Positions 1 to 11,571 of a stretch of DNA of 64,000 nt are shown one piece after another. The stretch's first letter is position 1, and every line of letters begins with the position of its first letter. The stretch comes from Amanita rubescens (Eukaryota; Basidiomycota; Agaricomycetes; Agaricales; Amanitaceae), in NCBI GenBank assembly GCA_015039365.1, contig WION01000039.1:62001-126000 (forward strand). Reading direction: 5' to 3'. A model generated the notes under the pieces. It searched no databases. It worked only from the letters and a program-made list of their open reading frames with translations, and was not told the origin of the DNA. A program made the position numbers and the translations under genes.

Positions 1-3000
1 ACGATCCACGGCACAGAAGAATCCAGGGGCAGACTTTACGTCGCCCCTCAAGGGGTAGACTCTCGCGTCGCTCTTTCACAACCGTGACCCAAACTGTGCC
101 AGTTCCGTCTGCCGACTTCATCATGTATGCATTGATTTTTTGCCTTATTTCCATTAGACTGACTACGCTACCCGCGCTTTCCACCTGTTACTGCCCTGTT
201 CACCTGCATTCAATTTGTTTGGTAATGTTACTCACGTCTCGTATTTAAACTAACTTATGGATACTGTCGCGTACATTCCGAGGCACTTGTGTCATTCCTT
301 CAACATTGTGCCATTGGTACAAGGACCTAATGAAGCTGAAGTCGAAGCTGGAACAAGGCCAAGTGGACGTCCATTTATGCCTAACCAGTAAACGTCCCCA
401 GACACATGCCGCTTTTCTTTGTCCACAGTGGCGGATTCTCCATCATCTTCAGGTACCAGGCCTCTCCGTGATTTGCAAACTCACCACCGACAAAATCAGG
501 CACCAGGTGAGCCATGTCAATCCCTGCTTCGCTGTTGCTGACCCGTCCACTACTTTTGGTTGGTCATCCATTGCTTCCCATATAGTTATCCTGTCCTTCG
601 GGTGGCAGCTGGTGAGGGCGTCGAAATCGTCCTCTCTCTTTTTCAGCGTCTTTACACTAGTTTCAAACATACGATACAAGTTGAAAGCTATCCAACAGCG
701 TAAGCGCTTTGTCGTAAAAATTGCAGGGACTCACACATCTGATAGAGTTACTACAATAGCCAGCTTACCTAGGGTGAGGCGAAGTGCGAAGGGTGCACAT
801 GGGTGTGACAGGGCATGGGAGGGTGCAGCGGGGCAAAGTTGAATGGTAGAGGGCAAGGGAGGGTGATGGGGCCGTCGTCAGCGTATACGAGGCGCGTTTT
901 GGTAATACGCGAGTCGACGATCTAGACAATTAAAGTACTTAGTCGCAAGCTAGCGCCTTTAACACATCTCAAGGCTTACCAAGATCCCGCTCAAGATGAA
1001 ATGACGAAGAGACTTTCCCAATCCTGGAGTTGGAGATGCTCAGTTGGCGAATACGGAATGAATTTTGAGGACGGGCAGTGCGTAATACAGCGTTTATATG
1101 CGAAATAAACTCACTGATGATGTAGAATACGCTTACGTACCATGAATGGCAACGGTGATGAAGATGGTGCACTCGGCTGTGCGTATCAGGTTCTATAATG
1201 AGTTTACAAAGTGGCACTCTCGCGATAGATAAGTTGGCACACGCCGAGTTCGCTTTGCTTAGCGGTTAGGCACATAATGCACTGGCGAAGCTCCGCATGG
1301 CAATCCGTGCATACACTAGCTGCGTTGACTTCAAATGCGACAATGTTCGAGGTCAGTGTGCGATGACTCGCACAGAAAGTTTGATTCATACATTAGAAGC
1401 AAGCCGTAGAAGTGTATGCCTATTCGGCGCTTCTGCATCTTGGTCTAGCGGCGGATGATCGTTCACTACAGCCTTTGGCCAGCTCTTCATGAAGGACACG
1501 ACTAGGCCGGGGAAATTAGGTGGCAACAGGAGTGAGGATCCTTGGTTTTGGCAGGTGGAACGTCTTTGTAGCTCGAGTATTGAGGATCAGGCATGGATAG
1601 TTGAAAGTAAGTTCCTATCCGCATTAAGAGTGCGTTACTACTAACTGAGATTAGTGGACAGAGTGGAATGGTTCCGGGATCGGGCCGCCAGGCACGAGAA
1701 GAAAAGGAGGAGCCGAATTTGACCGTACCATACAATTTTTTTACCAAGACGAGTGACGTTTGGACTGATCTGGCAGCTAAGAATGCAAGTAAACTTAGAA
1801 CGCAGCATACGCGCGCAAACAGGCTGCGTACAACAAGGCTATTGCTCTACGAGTGGTTCTACACAAATATGGTTCAAACGTAAGTCCCCTCCTGTAGCCA
1901 TGGTCACCGTGTCTTACGATAGCCATTCTACTAGACGTCTACTTAGCGTATTCACTCACCTCCTAAGGTAAGCTTTATAAATGATTTCGGACATACGTTA
2001 ATCGTCTTTCTAGACTACATATTAGCGAATACTTATAACCTAGTGATACAACCTACTCAACTATGTCCTACAAAGTGATACACTATAGCCTATAGGAATA
2101 TGGCTTGCGTGGTATCTTGCATTTTGGATATATATCAAGATGTTCGTTCAAATCGAATCCCCGTTGCATTCGGCTCTGCCTGTACATCTCCTGTGTTCGT
2201 CTCCGCCTCTCCCCTCGATCCTTGCCCTTCATCATTCCATCTTGCCTAGCAACGACATCGGTTTCTTTTAATTTCCAACACCTCTTCGTCACATCCAGCG
2301 ATCGTTCCCGCCAGCTCTTGCCATCGCCTTGCCACCCCTCTGACCTCTCCGTGCCCGGGAAGACGTGGAGAGTATATTTCGGATGACCGTCCTCAAAGCC
2401 TCGCGCCGTCCAACAGTCTTTGTCCACGGTATGCGCTTTCGATCCCCCCCTCCTCAAGGTCAATGGTATCGGCCGACGAACAAGAAATTGACTCACGTTA
2501 TCACCCCGTCAACATTTCTTTCGTCGTCGAATGCCTTCCTTGCATCGCTCGCATGTTTTTCCAACGCCAGGGAAGTCTTCTCCAGTGCCTCCTTCTCTTC
2601 TGACCATGGCAATTCAGGGTCCGTTGTTTTTGAGGGCGAAAATTCGGGGTTGGGAATCGTTTGACATGTGAGTTTAGAAGCGTGTGAGTGATAAAGTGAG
2701 ATGGGAGAAGGCAGAGAATGACTGAGGATACTGGAGTTGAAGCAGCCTGAGTGATGCGAGTGGTGGGGGAAAATGGAGAAGGGCAGGCAGGGAGCGACTG
2801 AGGATGCTGGGGCAGGAGTGACTTCTCGATGTGGCGTTGATTCGCCCACCGACGCCAGCTTCACTGCTTGTGCAGCTGCCAACATTGCACGTCGACAGTG
2901 CCGTTCTCAAAGCAAGTTCAACTTTATACTGCCAGACTTATGCCACCCAGCCGCCAACATTGCATATTGACCGTAAGCGGAAATTTAACTTCGTCACAAA

Positions 3001-4812
3001 TATGCCCTGTCATTCCTTCTATAGATTTCATATTTGCTGCCTGCCATAACCATGGTAGCCAAACCTGTCCGACTTACGTTGCACTCTTCATTTTATATAA
3101 GGTAAGATTCTACGACACATTTCTTGTAGGGCTCTGATTTGTGTGCCATAGCCAACTTTTTGACGTTGTTGACCAACCATCCCCTCTTTCGCCCTCCAAC
3201 TGCTCAACTACATGATGCACTCCACCCCATACGTTGTCCAGGTAGGCCGGATTTCGATGTTGCTGACTCACCACCCCCCTCCCTTGCCCTCCACCACTCA
3301 ACCACGCTCTCCTGCACCCCACTGCACCCACTGTGCCCTCCCATGCCCAGGCTCCTGCACTCTCCCACATCCTGTTGCACCCCTGCGACACCTGAGCAAG
3401 CCGAGCACCTGAGCACCAGTCACTAGTCATGGACAGCCCTCGAATAATATATAACTGGTTACACCTGGTTTGGGCTGTTTCATAACCAGTTATGGTTACA
3501 GTTGGCATTGGTGACCAGACTTGACCAATTAGATGTGACATTGTAATGCTTGACAGTGTACCTCTACAGATGGTAGAGTTTTCATTTGGGACAGAGTATT
3601 ACCATATGCAATAATAATTGTCTGTTCTACTGTGCTTGAGCATATGAGATCATGCCTTATCAAACCATGACTGCCTGACAGTGCCTGATCAGAAGCACTA
3701 TCACACCAAATCCTGCCATCCAAAGAACAGGAATTGAAAGTCTGATGCACATTGCACTTTTTACAAACCATTGTGGTCCTTGAGCAGAGGCACAGTCAAA
3801 CCAATACTGGTATGGTTCAGGTAAAGCTGGATCAATGTCACCATCCTGCTACCAGTGATGTAACTTATTATCCTTGATCCAATGGTTAACAAGCTGATGC
3901 CCCTGATCTAACCCCTCAACACTGGGAGATCTTACAAACCATGGCTGCCTGACAGCACTGATCAAGGGTATCATCAAGGCAAACTCAGACATTCAATGGC
4001 CAGAAAACAACAGGCTGACACTCATTATCTGCCATCCCATGTCTTGCACATATGATAATATTGTAACTACCAGATGGCATTTGGTCAGAGGTCCCTTTGC
4101 ACCAATGATGGTATGGTCTGGTAGACATAGATCAGTCAATACCTTCCTGTTGTTGTTGATGTTCATGATCTGTCTGTGACACCATGAAAGAATTTGATCA
4201 GAGGTACCATCCTTGTAATGAGTGAGACACCTGACTTTTTTGGGTTATTCTGGCAGTCCTTATGCAAGTTAATATGTCTGGCATCTCATGACCTATGTAG
4301 TCACCCTTACACATCTTTGCAAGTTGTAACTACTGGTATCCATTGGTCACACTCTGATATCTGTGATGTAATCTGCCATCACTACCGTGTCTTATCTACC
4401 CTGAGACAGCTGGTAGGTTTTCATAAATATTATACATAATTGACAAGAATTGTCATACTTATTACTCCTGATCATTATATTATAGCCTTTTTCTCAGATA
4501 GTCCCACACTTGTGAGAGAGCCAATTCTGGGCTACCTTGTGAAATCTACCAACCCTACCGTCCTTTATATTACATTATCAATCGATACATCAGAGTTGTA
4601 TATATTATAGTTTTTTTGGTTGTTATAAAGCTTTATATACCCTTATCCATTTTCAACCATTTTCCTGATGGTCGATCATGGAATAGTGGAAAAGAAGTCA
4701 GAAAAAGCTCCACACGGCTTGCCAAAACGAGTAAAGGTCACAAATGTGATTGCGTGATCCTGATCACTGGCAGAAGCGTTGTACTGAACCCACTACTTAT
4801 GTAGCGGGAACT
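1..4812. other. Region without a supportable gene
   Basis: I see short open frames only. The best are 3529-3771 (minus, 80 codons, starting MVCKKC) and 2083-2496 (minus, 137 codons), and neither shows a motif I recognise. A stretch at 3660-4000 contains two diverged copies of a segment beginning AAACCATG.CTGCCTGACAG. The stretch 3220-3420 is C-rich low-complexity sequence. From about 3500 to 4810 the base composition becomes AT-rich like the NLR gene that follows. No tRNA or rRNA was recognised. Confidence 0.5.
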
Positions 4813-7800
4813 ATGACCACTACAAGTGGAGCATTCTTCCCTGGTGTGACTGAGCTTTCCATCACGGGAGGAATTTTTTATGACATTGCAGGAAATTTGG
4901 TATATTGGCTATGCTCACTTACAATGAATACATATAAATTATTAACCTCAAATTTGTCATCAGATAGTAAACTACCTATCTTCTGGTAGTTCTTCAGACC
5001 AGATTCAATCCCTGCTTCCTGCTTTGAGGTTACCTAGTTCTATGTTCACTGGCAGGATTGCCTACTTGCAAAAACTCAAGGAAATCTTCTGCAACATTAA
5101 TAAAGAGAAAAAAATACTTCTTTTGTTTGGCATGGGTGGTGTTGGCAAAACTCAAATTTGCCTGCAATTCATAAAACAGAACAAAACCTGGTATATCTGA
5201 TCTTTATGCCTTGTGACACATTTGACATGCAACCTCAGGTTTTCTAACATATTCTGGATTGATGCTTCTTCAGAAGCCAGTATTGACCTCAATCTTAGAC
5301 AAATTGCAAAAGCAAACAACATTTTTACTGAATCTGTTTTGGATTGGATTTCTGCTAGAGAGAACTGGCTCATGGTATTTGACAATGCAGATGGAGGATA
5401 TGAGATAATTGAAAAATTCCTGCCTTCAGGAAGTAATGGGAATATCCTGATTACAAGTAGGAATGAAGAATTGATGAGGATCACTCTGGAAGGATACATA
5501 CTTGAAGTTCATGGAATGGACAAGGAAGAGGCCATTTCTTTGCTCCTGAAATCTGCTGGAATCAGGGACAAGTCTATAAAAATCATGGAATCAGCTAGCA
5601 GAATTGTCCTAGAGCTGGGATTCATTCCACTTGCTATTGATCAAGCAGGGGCATACATGCAAGGCAGTCATTGTGATTTAGATGTCTATCTAGATTTGTA
5701 TCATAAGCAATGCAGAGAATTGATGTTGAACTCATTATTCAAGGGGGCATCAAACTATGGGAAATCTACATATGGAACATGGGAGATTTCAATGAAGGAA
5801 CTTGAATCTAGGGCTACCAGAGGATCAGGATAAGAAAGACTCATAGCTCAAAGTGCAATTATTCTTTTCAAATACTTTGCATTTTTACATCATGACAACA
5901 TATCAGAGGACATATTCAGGACTGCTGCTGAGAACTACTACAAAAGGGATATTAAGCAGGAAAAGAGCTTGGGATTGCCACTATTGGTAGACTTATTAGA
6001 TTCTAAAACACTGTTCCTTAATGAAGCAGGTCAATGGGATAGCCTGACATTCCATGACAGTATCCGACTCTTGCTCTCATTCTCAATTATTAAAGGCAGC
6101 AATAAAATATATTCCATTCACCCATTGATACATACCTGGAGCAGAGACAGGATAAACAGGGCTGATGTGTCTGGAATTTATTATATGGCAATTGCCCTGC
6201 TATCAAGTTCAATACATGCAAATATATGTGATGATGACTATCTTTTTTGCATGGAAATTGTTCCACATATCAGAGCAAGTCAAAAATATGCATCTGATCT
6301 GAAGCTTGAGGTAATAAACTTTGATGATGAATGTCAAAATTTTGGATCTGCATTTCACAGAACAGGAAATTTGACTGAGGCCCAGCAGTGGTACCAATAT
6401 AGCATGGAAGTAAGGACTACAAAGCTAGGAGCACAACATCCAGAAACTTTTTCCAGTTTGCTGTATTTGGTAGAAGTTTACAGGAGACAAGAGTCATTGG
6501 AAAAGGCAGAGAAGCTGCAGTTGCAAGCATTGGATGGATGGAAGTCCAGCTTTGGATCTGGGGATATAAAGGCCTTTGATATAATGCATGGTTTGGCATT
6601 AGTATATTGGAAGCAAGGTAGACTGGAAGAGGCAGAGAACCTGGAATTGCAAGTTTTGGATAAAACACAAGAGCTACTTGGAGCAAGTAATCCAAATACC
6701 TGTCGTATCATCCATGGATTAGCACTAGTATATCATGACCAAGGCAGGTTGATAGAGGCAGAGAAATTGCACTTGCAAGCACTAGAAGGAATGAAGGCAG
6801 GGCTGGGGGTGAATCATCCACATACCCTTGCCATTATGAATGATTTAGCAGTGGCTTATACAGCCCAAGGCAGGTTGAAAGAGGCAGAGCAAATGCAATT
6901 CCAGATCTTGGAAGGAAGGAAGGCAAGGCTTGGAGTTGACCATCCAAGTACTCTTGATGTCATACATCACTTGGCATTGACATACCAGAAGCAAGGTAGA
7001 CTGGAAGAGGCAGAGAAACTGGAATTGCAAGTTTTGGATAAAAGGAAAGAACAACTAGGGCCAGGTAATCCAAATACCTGTCGTATCATGCAGGGTTTAG
7101 CAGTCATTTATCAGGATCAAGGCAGGTCAATAGAGGCAGAGAAATTGTACTTGCAAGCACTAGAAGGAATGAGGGCTGGGCTGGGAGCAAGTCATCCAGA
7201 TACCCTTGCCATTATGAATGATTTAGCAGTGGCTTATAGGACCCAAGGCAGGTTGAAAGAGGCTGAGAAGATGCAATTTCAGATCTTGGAAGGAAGGAAG
7301 GCAAAGCTTGGAGTTGACCATCCACAAACTCTTGAAACCATGCATCACCTGGCATTGACATTCTGGAAGCAAGGCAGACTGGAAGAGGCAGAGAAACTGG
7401 AATTGCAAGTTTTGGATAGAAAGAAAGAACAGCTTGGAGCATGTAATCCAGATACCTGTTGTATCATACATGGCTTAGCTGTCATATATCAGGATCAAGG
7501 CAGGTTGGTAGAGGCAGAGAAATTGTACTTGCAAGCACTAGAAGGAATGAAGGCAGGGCTGGGAGCAAATCATCCAGATACTCTTGCCATTATGAATGAT
7601 TTAGCACTGGCTTATAGTACCCAAGGCAGATTGAAAGAGGCAGAGCAGATGCAATTCCAGGCCTTGGAAGGAAAGAAGGCAAGACTTGGACTTGACCATC
7701 CACATACTCTTGATATCATGCATCATTTGGCATTGACATACTGGAAGCAAGGTAGACTGGAAGAGGCAGAGAAACTAGAATTGCAAGTATTGGAAAAAAG

Positions 7801-8458
7801 GAAAGAACAACTTGGAGCAAGTAATCCAGATACCTGTCATATCATCCATGGATTAGCACTAGTATATCAGGATCAAGGCAGGTTGATAGAGGCAGAGAAA
7901 TTGTACCTGCAAGCACTAGAAGGAATAAAGGCAGGGCTGGGAATGAATCATCCAGATACACTTGCCATTATGAATGATTTAGCAATGGCTTATACACCCC
8001 AAGGCTGTTTGAAAGCAGCAGAGCAGATACAATTGCAGATCTTGGAAGGAAGGAAGGCAAGGCTTGGAGAAATTGACCACCAACAAACTCTTGATACAAT
8101 GCATCACTTGGCATTGATATACTGGAAGCAAGGTAGACTGGAAGAGGCAGAGAAACTGGAATTACAAGTTTTGGATAAAAGGAAAGAACTTGAACTTGGA
8201 GCAGATAATCCAGATACCTATCATATCATGCATGGTTTAGCAGCAATATATTATAGTCAAGGCAGACTGACAAAGTCAGAGGAATTATACTTGCAAGTAT
8301 TAGAAGGAATGAAAGCAAAGCAGGGAGCAAATCATCCAGATACTCTTGTCATTATGAATGATTTAGCAGTGATTTATGGTAGCCAAGGCAAGTTGAAGGA
8401 TGCAGAGCAACTACGAGCATTGGTGGGAAGAACAACAAGGCTTGGAGTTGGCCATTAA
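4813..8458 (+). CDS. NB-ARC/TPR NLR-like receptor with one in-frame stop
   Basis: Fungal NOD-like receptor of the NB-ARC/TPR class, expected to act in cytosolic non-self recognition or regulated cell death. Model: exons 4813-4899, 4964-5190 and 5239-8458, both introns GT-AG (64 and 48 nt), 1177 codons. A 29-codon first exon encodes a short glycine-rich N-terminus (ITGGIFYDIAGN). The P-loop GMGGVGKT is near residue 85. LITSR, a GLPLA-like LGFIPLAIDQ and an MHD-like IHPLIHTW follow in NB-ARC order. Residues about 470-1177 are TPRs with LG..HP.TL and QGRL.EAE signatures. Codon 303 is TAA (5831-5833) where the paralogue at 48084 has CAG; the frame is open on both sides and the alignment needs no gap. 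This could be a young pseudogene, an assembly error, or a site bypassed by splicing. The start was chosen because the second NLR has a first exon of exactly the same length. Confidence 0.85.
6596..8450 (+). repeat. 378-bp higher-order TPR repeat, about five copies
   Basis: Within the NLR coding exon the 42-residue TPRs are ordered as a repeating trio. Type A contains WKQGRLEEAEKLELQ, type B contains QDQGRLIEAEKLYLQ, and type C contains TQGRLKEAEQMQFQ. The same point of type A falls at 6613, 6991, 7369, 7747 and 8128. That gives steps of 378, 378, 378 and 381 bp, the last from one inserted codon. Copies of one type resemble each other more than the neighbouring types, so the expansion unit was three TPRs, not one. 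Confidence 0.9.
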
Positions 8459-9709
8459 AGAATCTGATTTGACTTGGATGAAACCCGAGAGACAAAGCAG
8501 AAATATGATGAGATTTGTGATAGTCAAATTGTATGCCCAGTATCCAGAGTACATGCGTCTCATTGCATTTATAAGTAGCAAGAAATAGTTGATTTTATCA
8601 TCAGTGATCAAAGAGAAGACATGAACAGTGTGATCATGAGCTGCACATGTTATTCGACTCAGTGGGAGATCTTGGTCAGCTTCCAAATGTGGGCCCTGTC
8701 TTGGATGTAATGCAGGTGGTCCTAAAACTCTGCCCAAGCCTTGGCCTGTGCACTCAAATCTCGACCTTGGCAAAGTGTCTGTTACCCCTCGCCCTCAATC
8801 TTGTACTCAATGCACCCTTCTTGCCTTGGCAGCCTCCCTCAGATTTATACCAATCACTATCAATACATCTGCTTCCCCTATTGTTTCTGTGTACTCCTAT
8901 CCTGCTGTTATATGGATTGGAAAATATGGCAGAGACTACTGATGCACAAGGACCTATTGAAGGGAGTTGCAGCTTGTGCAATCCCGAGAGCGTGTTGTAC
9001 ACGCTACATCTTGGAGTGATCGGGAGTGATCGGCTATTGAGCCGTGATGCGTACGTTTCCTCTTTTGGAAGTACAACTTCATTCCTCATATTCGTTACTC
9101 GTCTTGACAGCTGCCAGTCACAGAACTGTACAGCTGGTTGTACTTGTGGCTTACGCGCGTTCGTGTACACCTCAGTTGTTATACTCGCACAACTGAGGTG
9201 AGGCCTTTTTACGTATATGCTTTTTCACGCTTTACTGAATATAGTCTAGCTCGTATCGTTCTATAGGTTAGACTACCAATACAGTTGTTATACTCGCACA
9301 ACTGAGCTCGTATCGTTCTATAGGACCAAGTAAGTCACAATGGATGTCTGACTGTCCACCACAATTGATTATGCTACAGAGATCAAAGAACAATATTGAT
9401 GCCCTCATTTTTGGATCCTGATCATACGAAGGACAAATGCAGCTTATGCAGTAGTACAGTAAGACAAGTGTTTACAATATTCTTGGAATTTTGGGAAAGT
9501 CTGTAGTGTAAGGCAAGGAACAAAATCCATTGATCATCATTTACAACCAGAGTGGTGAGCCAGGTCAAAGCCTCTTTTGTAAGTATTCAGTGGCTTTAGG
9601 TGAAGATGGTACTTTAAGTGAGTTAAATGGTGAATTTCAAATATAAATGTCTCCATTCAATGCAGTGAATCCTCAGAGAGGTATTCATACAATATCATGA
9701 CCAGATGTA
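8459..9709. other. Intergenic stretch with a dispersed repeat and a hairpin
   Basis: No gene is supportable. Bases 8651-8850 match the minus strand of 41310-41505 at roughly three quarters identity by eye, which marks a dispersed repeat family. Bases 9170-9198 form a perfect 10-bp inverted repeat (CCTCAGTTGT, 9-nt loop, ACAACTGAGG). A shorter second copy lies at 9282-9304, and both are flanked by the same GCTCGTATCGTTCTATAGG segment. I see nothing else in the remainder. Confidence 0.55.
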
Positions 9710-9714
9710 CCTTC

Positions 9715-10121
9715 TGTTAAATATAGAATTATATTTATAGAATGATTAACTACTGATTGACTACAATCAATGTTACTCATATCGCTCGCGTCATCCTTTA
9801 TGTATGACATAGAGATGACATCATAATGACTTCATTATGATATCATGGTGACATCATGATAGACTCATGATCGCACCTTATGGTGTGCTTAGCACGCCAT
9901 ATCTTCCCATCTATACTATATGCTTACACATATGTAGACACATATTTGTTCTCTCTTAGTATATAAACCTGTCCTGTATCGTAGAATAGGACAATCCATT
10001 CTCTTCCTCTTACTATCACTACTACGCCGAAGAGTAGTGCTAAGATCATATCGCAATAGGTAAGCTATTGCACCTGCTCATGCTGTGGACACGCTCTCGC
10101 GTAGACCTGTCTTCTTCGTCA
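9715..10121 (+). repeat. Copia 5' LTR
   Basis: 407 bp, TG...CA ends. A TATATAAA box at about 9960 predicts transcription start near 9990. A GGTAAGCT sequence near 10060 could serve as a splice donor in the leader. Confidence 0.95.
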
Positions 10122-10136
10122 GGTTATGGGCCCCGC
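10122..10136 (+). promoter_or_regulatory. Primer-binding site, half initiator-tRNA type
   Basis: GGTTATGGGCCCCGC lies directly after the 5' LTR. It is complementary to the anticodon stem-loop of initiator tRNA-Met (..GGGCCCAUAACC..) rather than to a tRNA 3' CCA end. Drosophila copia and yeast Ty5 prime this way with a cleaved half tRNA. Use of the mechanism here is inferred. Confidence 0.7.
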
Positions 10137-11018
10137 CGTCGATATTGCCAGGACCCACATCGCCGCTCGCTTGCTCGTCATCCGACATGATGTCCCACTG
10201 GTATAGTATCGCAGCGAGCCTGATATGGTCTTATCATCTTGATATCACTAATCCTTGATATGGCATATGCGCTAATGACATGCGCCCGGACCCTAGGGCT
10301 TTAGGGGGATCTCCTAGACACCCAGGGATAAGGGTACTACCTACGTTTCTCGACGCTGGCATGGCAACGTCGGCCCCCACAGAGTTATACTTGCCCTCTG
10401 TGATGTGACTGGGGTATTCATGCACGATATAACATCATAAGCCCTTAGAGGCTTTATAATACAATATGGCTCGTATATAGAAACTTCTAGTATAAAGGAC
10501 GTGCTGACACCTCATTGTGGGTGGTACACGCAGTCTATTAAGGATGCGCCCTTAGGGACTCCTTTAGTCGGAATGATCGATAGGATCATTCTAAGTTTGG
10601 GCTCTATGGTGATCCCATAATCCCATTTAGAAGTTTCATATTGATTACCGGTCGTGCTTATATAACGGTCTGGGGGGTTTACGGACCAGACGTTATTTCT
10701 ATTTACAATTGCAACGGGTAAAACCGTGGTTCGCCCAAGAGTGCTTGAGCCAGCAATTGATTTTGCATGTCATTTACAGCATTCAGGGATAAACCGAGCT
10801 TTCAAGACCGAGTGGATCCGTGGACCTGAGCTTTATCTAAGCTTGGCTTGTAACTAAGTTACTCAGGGTCGGTTGGTTTAACCGAATATGGACTGTACTC
10901 GTAACCGAGGAACTCTATATAGTCTGACATTCTCGTCTATGGCACCCTGGTAACTTAATAAAGACGAATTAGACTTTTAGCTTTAATTAAGCTTTAAGCT
11001 CATTAAATTCTCTTTTAG

Positions 11019-11570
11019 GAAAGAAAACTGGATTCCGAAACTAGTACTCCGTTACCAGTTTACGAAGCCGAAGGAGAATCATTTCCTCCTGCCCGGAGAT
11101 TACCTCCTTCTTACGACGCCCCAATACCACCGTTTCCCTTAACCTTAGGGAACCAGACTTTTATTGATACACCGGCACCAATCCCATCTTCGTCCCGTTT
11201 TAGGACGATAGTTCGTGTTGTCAATTCTGACACCAGATTCGGTGTCACAACTCGTGGACCTGTCACAGTTCACGATCGAAGAGATCACTTCCTAGCCGCG
11301 CGACTTAGAAACGGTCGCACCTTGCAAGACGAAATAATACATCGTCGTCGACAAGCAGCTATCGAAGAAGGTGTTCCACCCACCTTAGATCTTTGGATTC
11401 CACCCAGGGGCACTTCAGTAGCCCAACACATAGCAAATAGGCGTACACGCCGTAATCTCGAAAGAGATAACCAAGAGGTCGAAAACCTCGAAAATCAAAG
11501 AAACTTCCATTTCTTTTGGCGTCTTCTAACCGCCTATATTATAATCATCACCTCCGCCTTCCTCGTCTAA
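11019..11570 (+). CDS. Small leader ORF of the Copia element with C-terminal hydrophobic tail
   Basis: An open frame of about 183 codons ends at TAA 11568-11570, one base before the gag ATG. It has no in-frame ATG, but it is preceded by a good splice acceptor (TCTCTTTTAG ending 11018). One phase-compatible upstream exon would be 10126-10200, whose ATG lies inside the primer-binding site, with donor GTATAG at 10201. The predicted protein has a proline-rich first third, an arginine-rich middle (RRTRRNLERD) and a C-terminal membrane-anchor-like segment (LLTAYIIIITSAFLV). I recognise no family. It may be an accessory protein from a spliced RNA, or a fortuitous frame. Confidence 0.45.
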   Translation, partial: ERKLDSETSTPLPVYEAEGESFPPARRLPPSYDAPIPPFPLTLGNQTFIDTPAPIPSSSRFRTIVRVVNSDTRFGVTTRGPVTVHDRRDHFLAARLRNGRTLQDEIIHRRRQAAIEEGVPPTLDLWIPPRGTSVAQHIANRRTRRNLERDNQEVENLENQRNFHFFWRLLTAYIIIITSAFLV

Positions 11571-11571
11571 C

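Noticed and set aside
3529..4440. A third micro-exon gene near 3560-4420 (CTACAG/ATG/GTAGAG, GACAG/CTG/GTAGGT)
   Set aside because: Only two isolated three-base junctions fit, with no run and no adjacent NTPase domain, so chance is sufficient.
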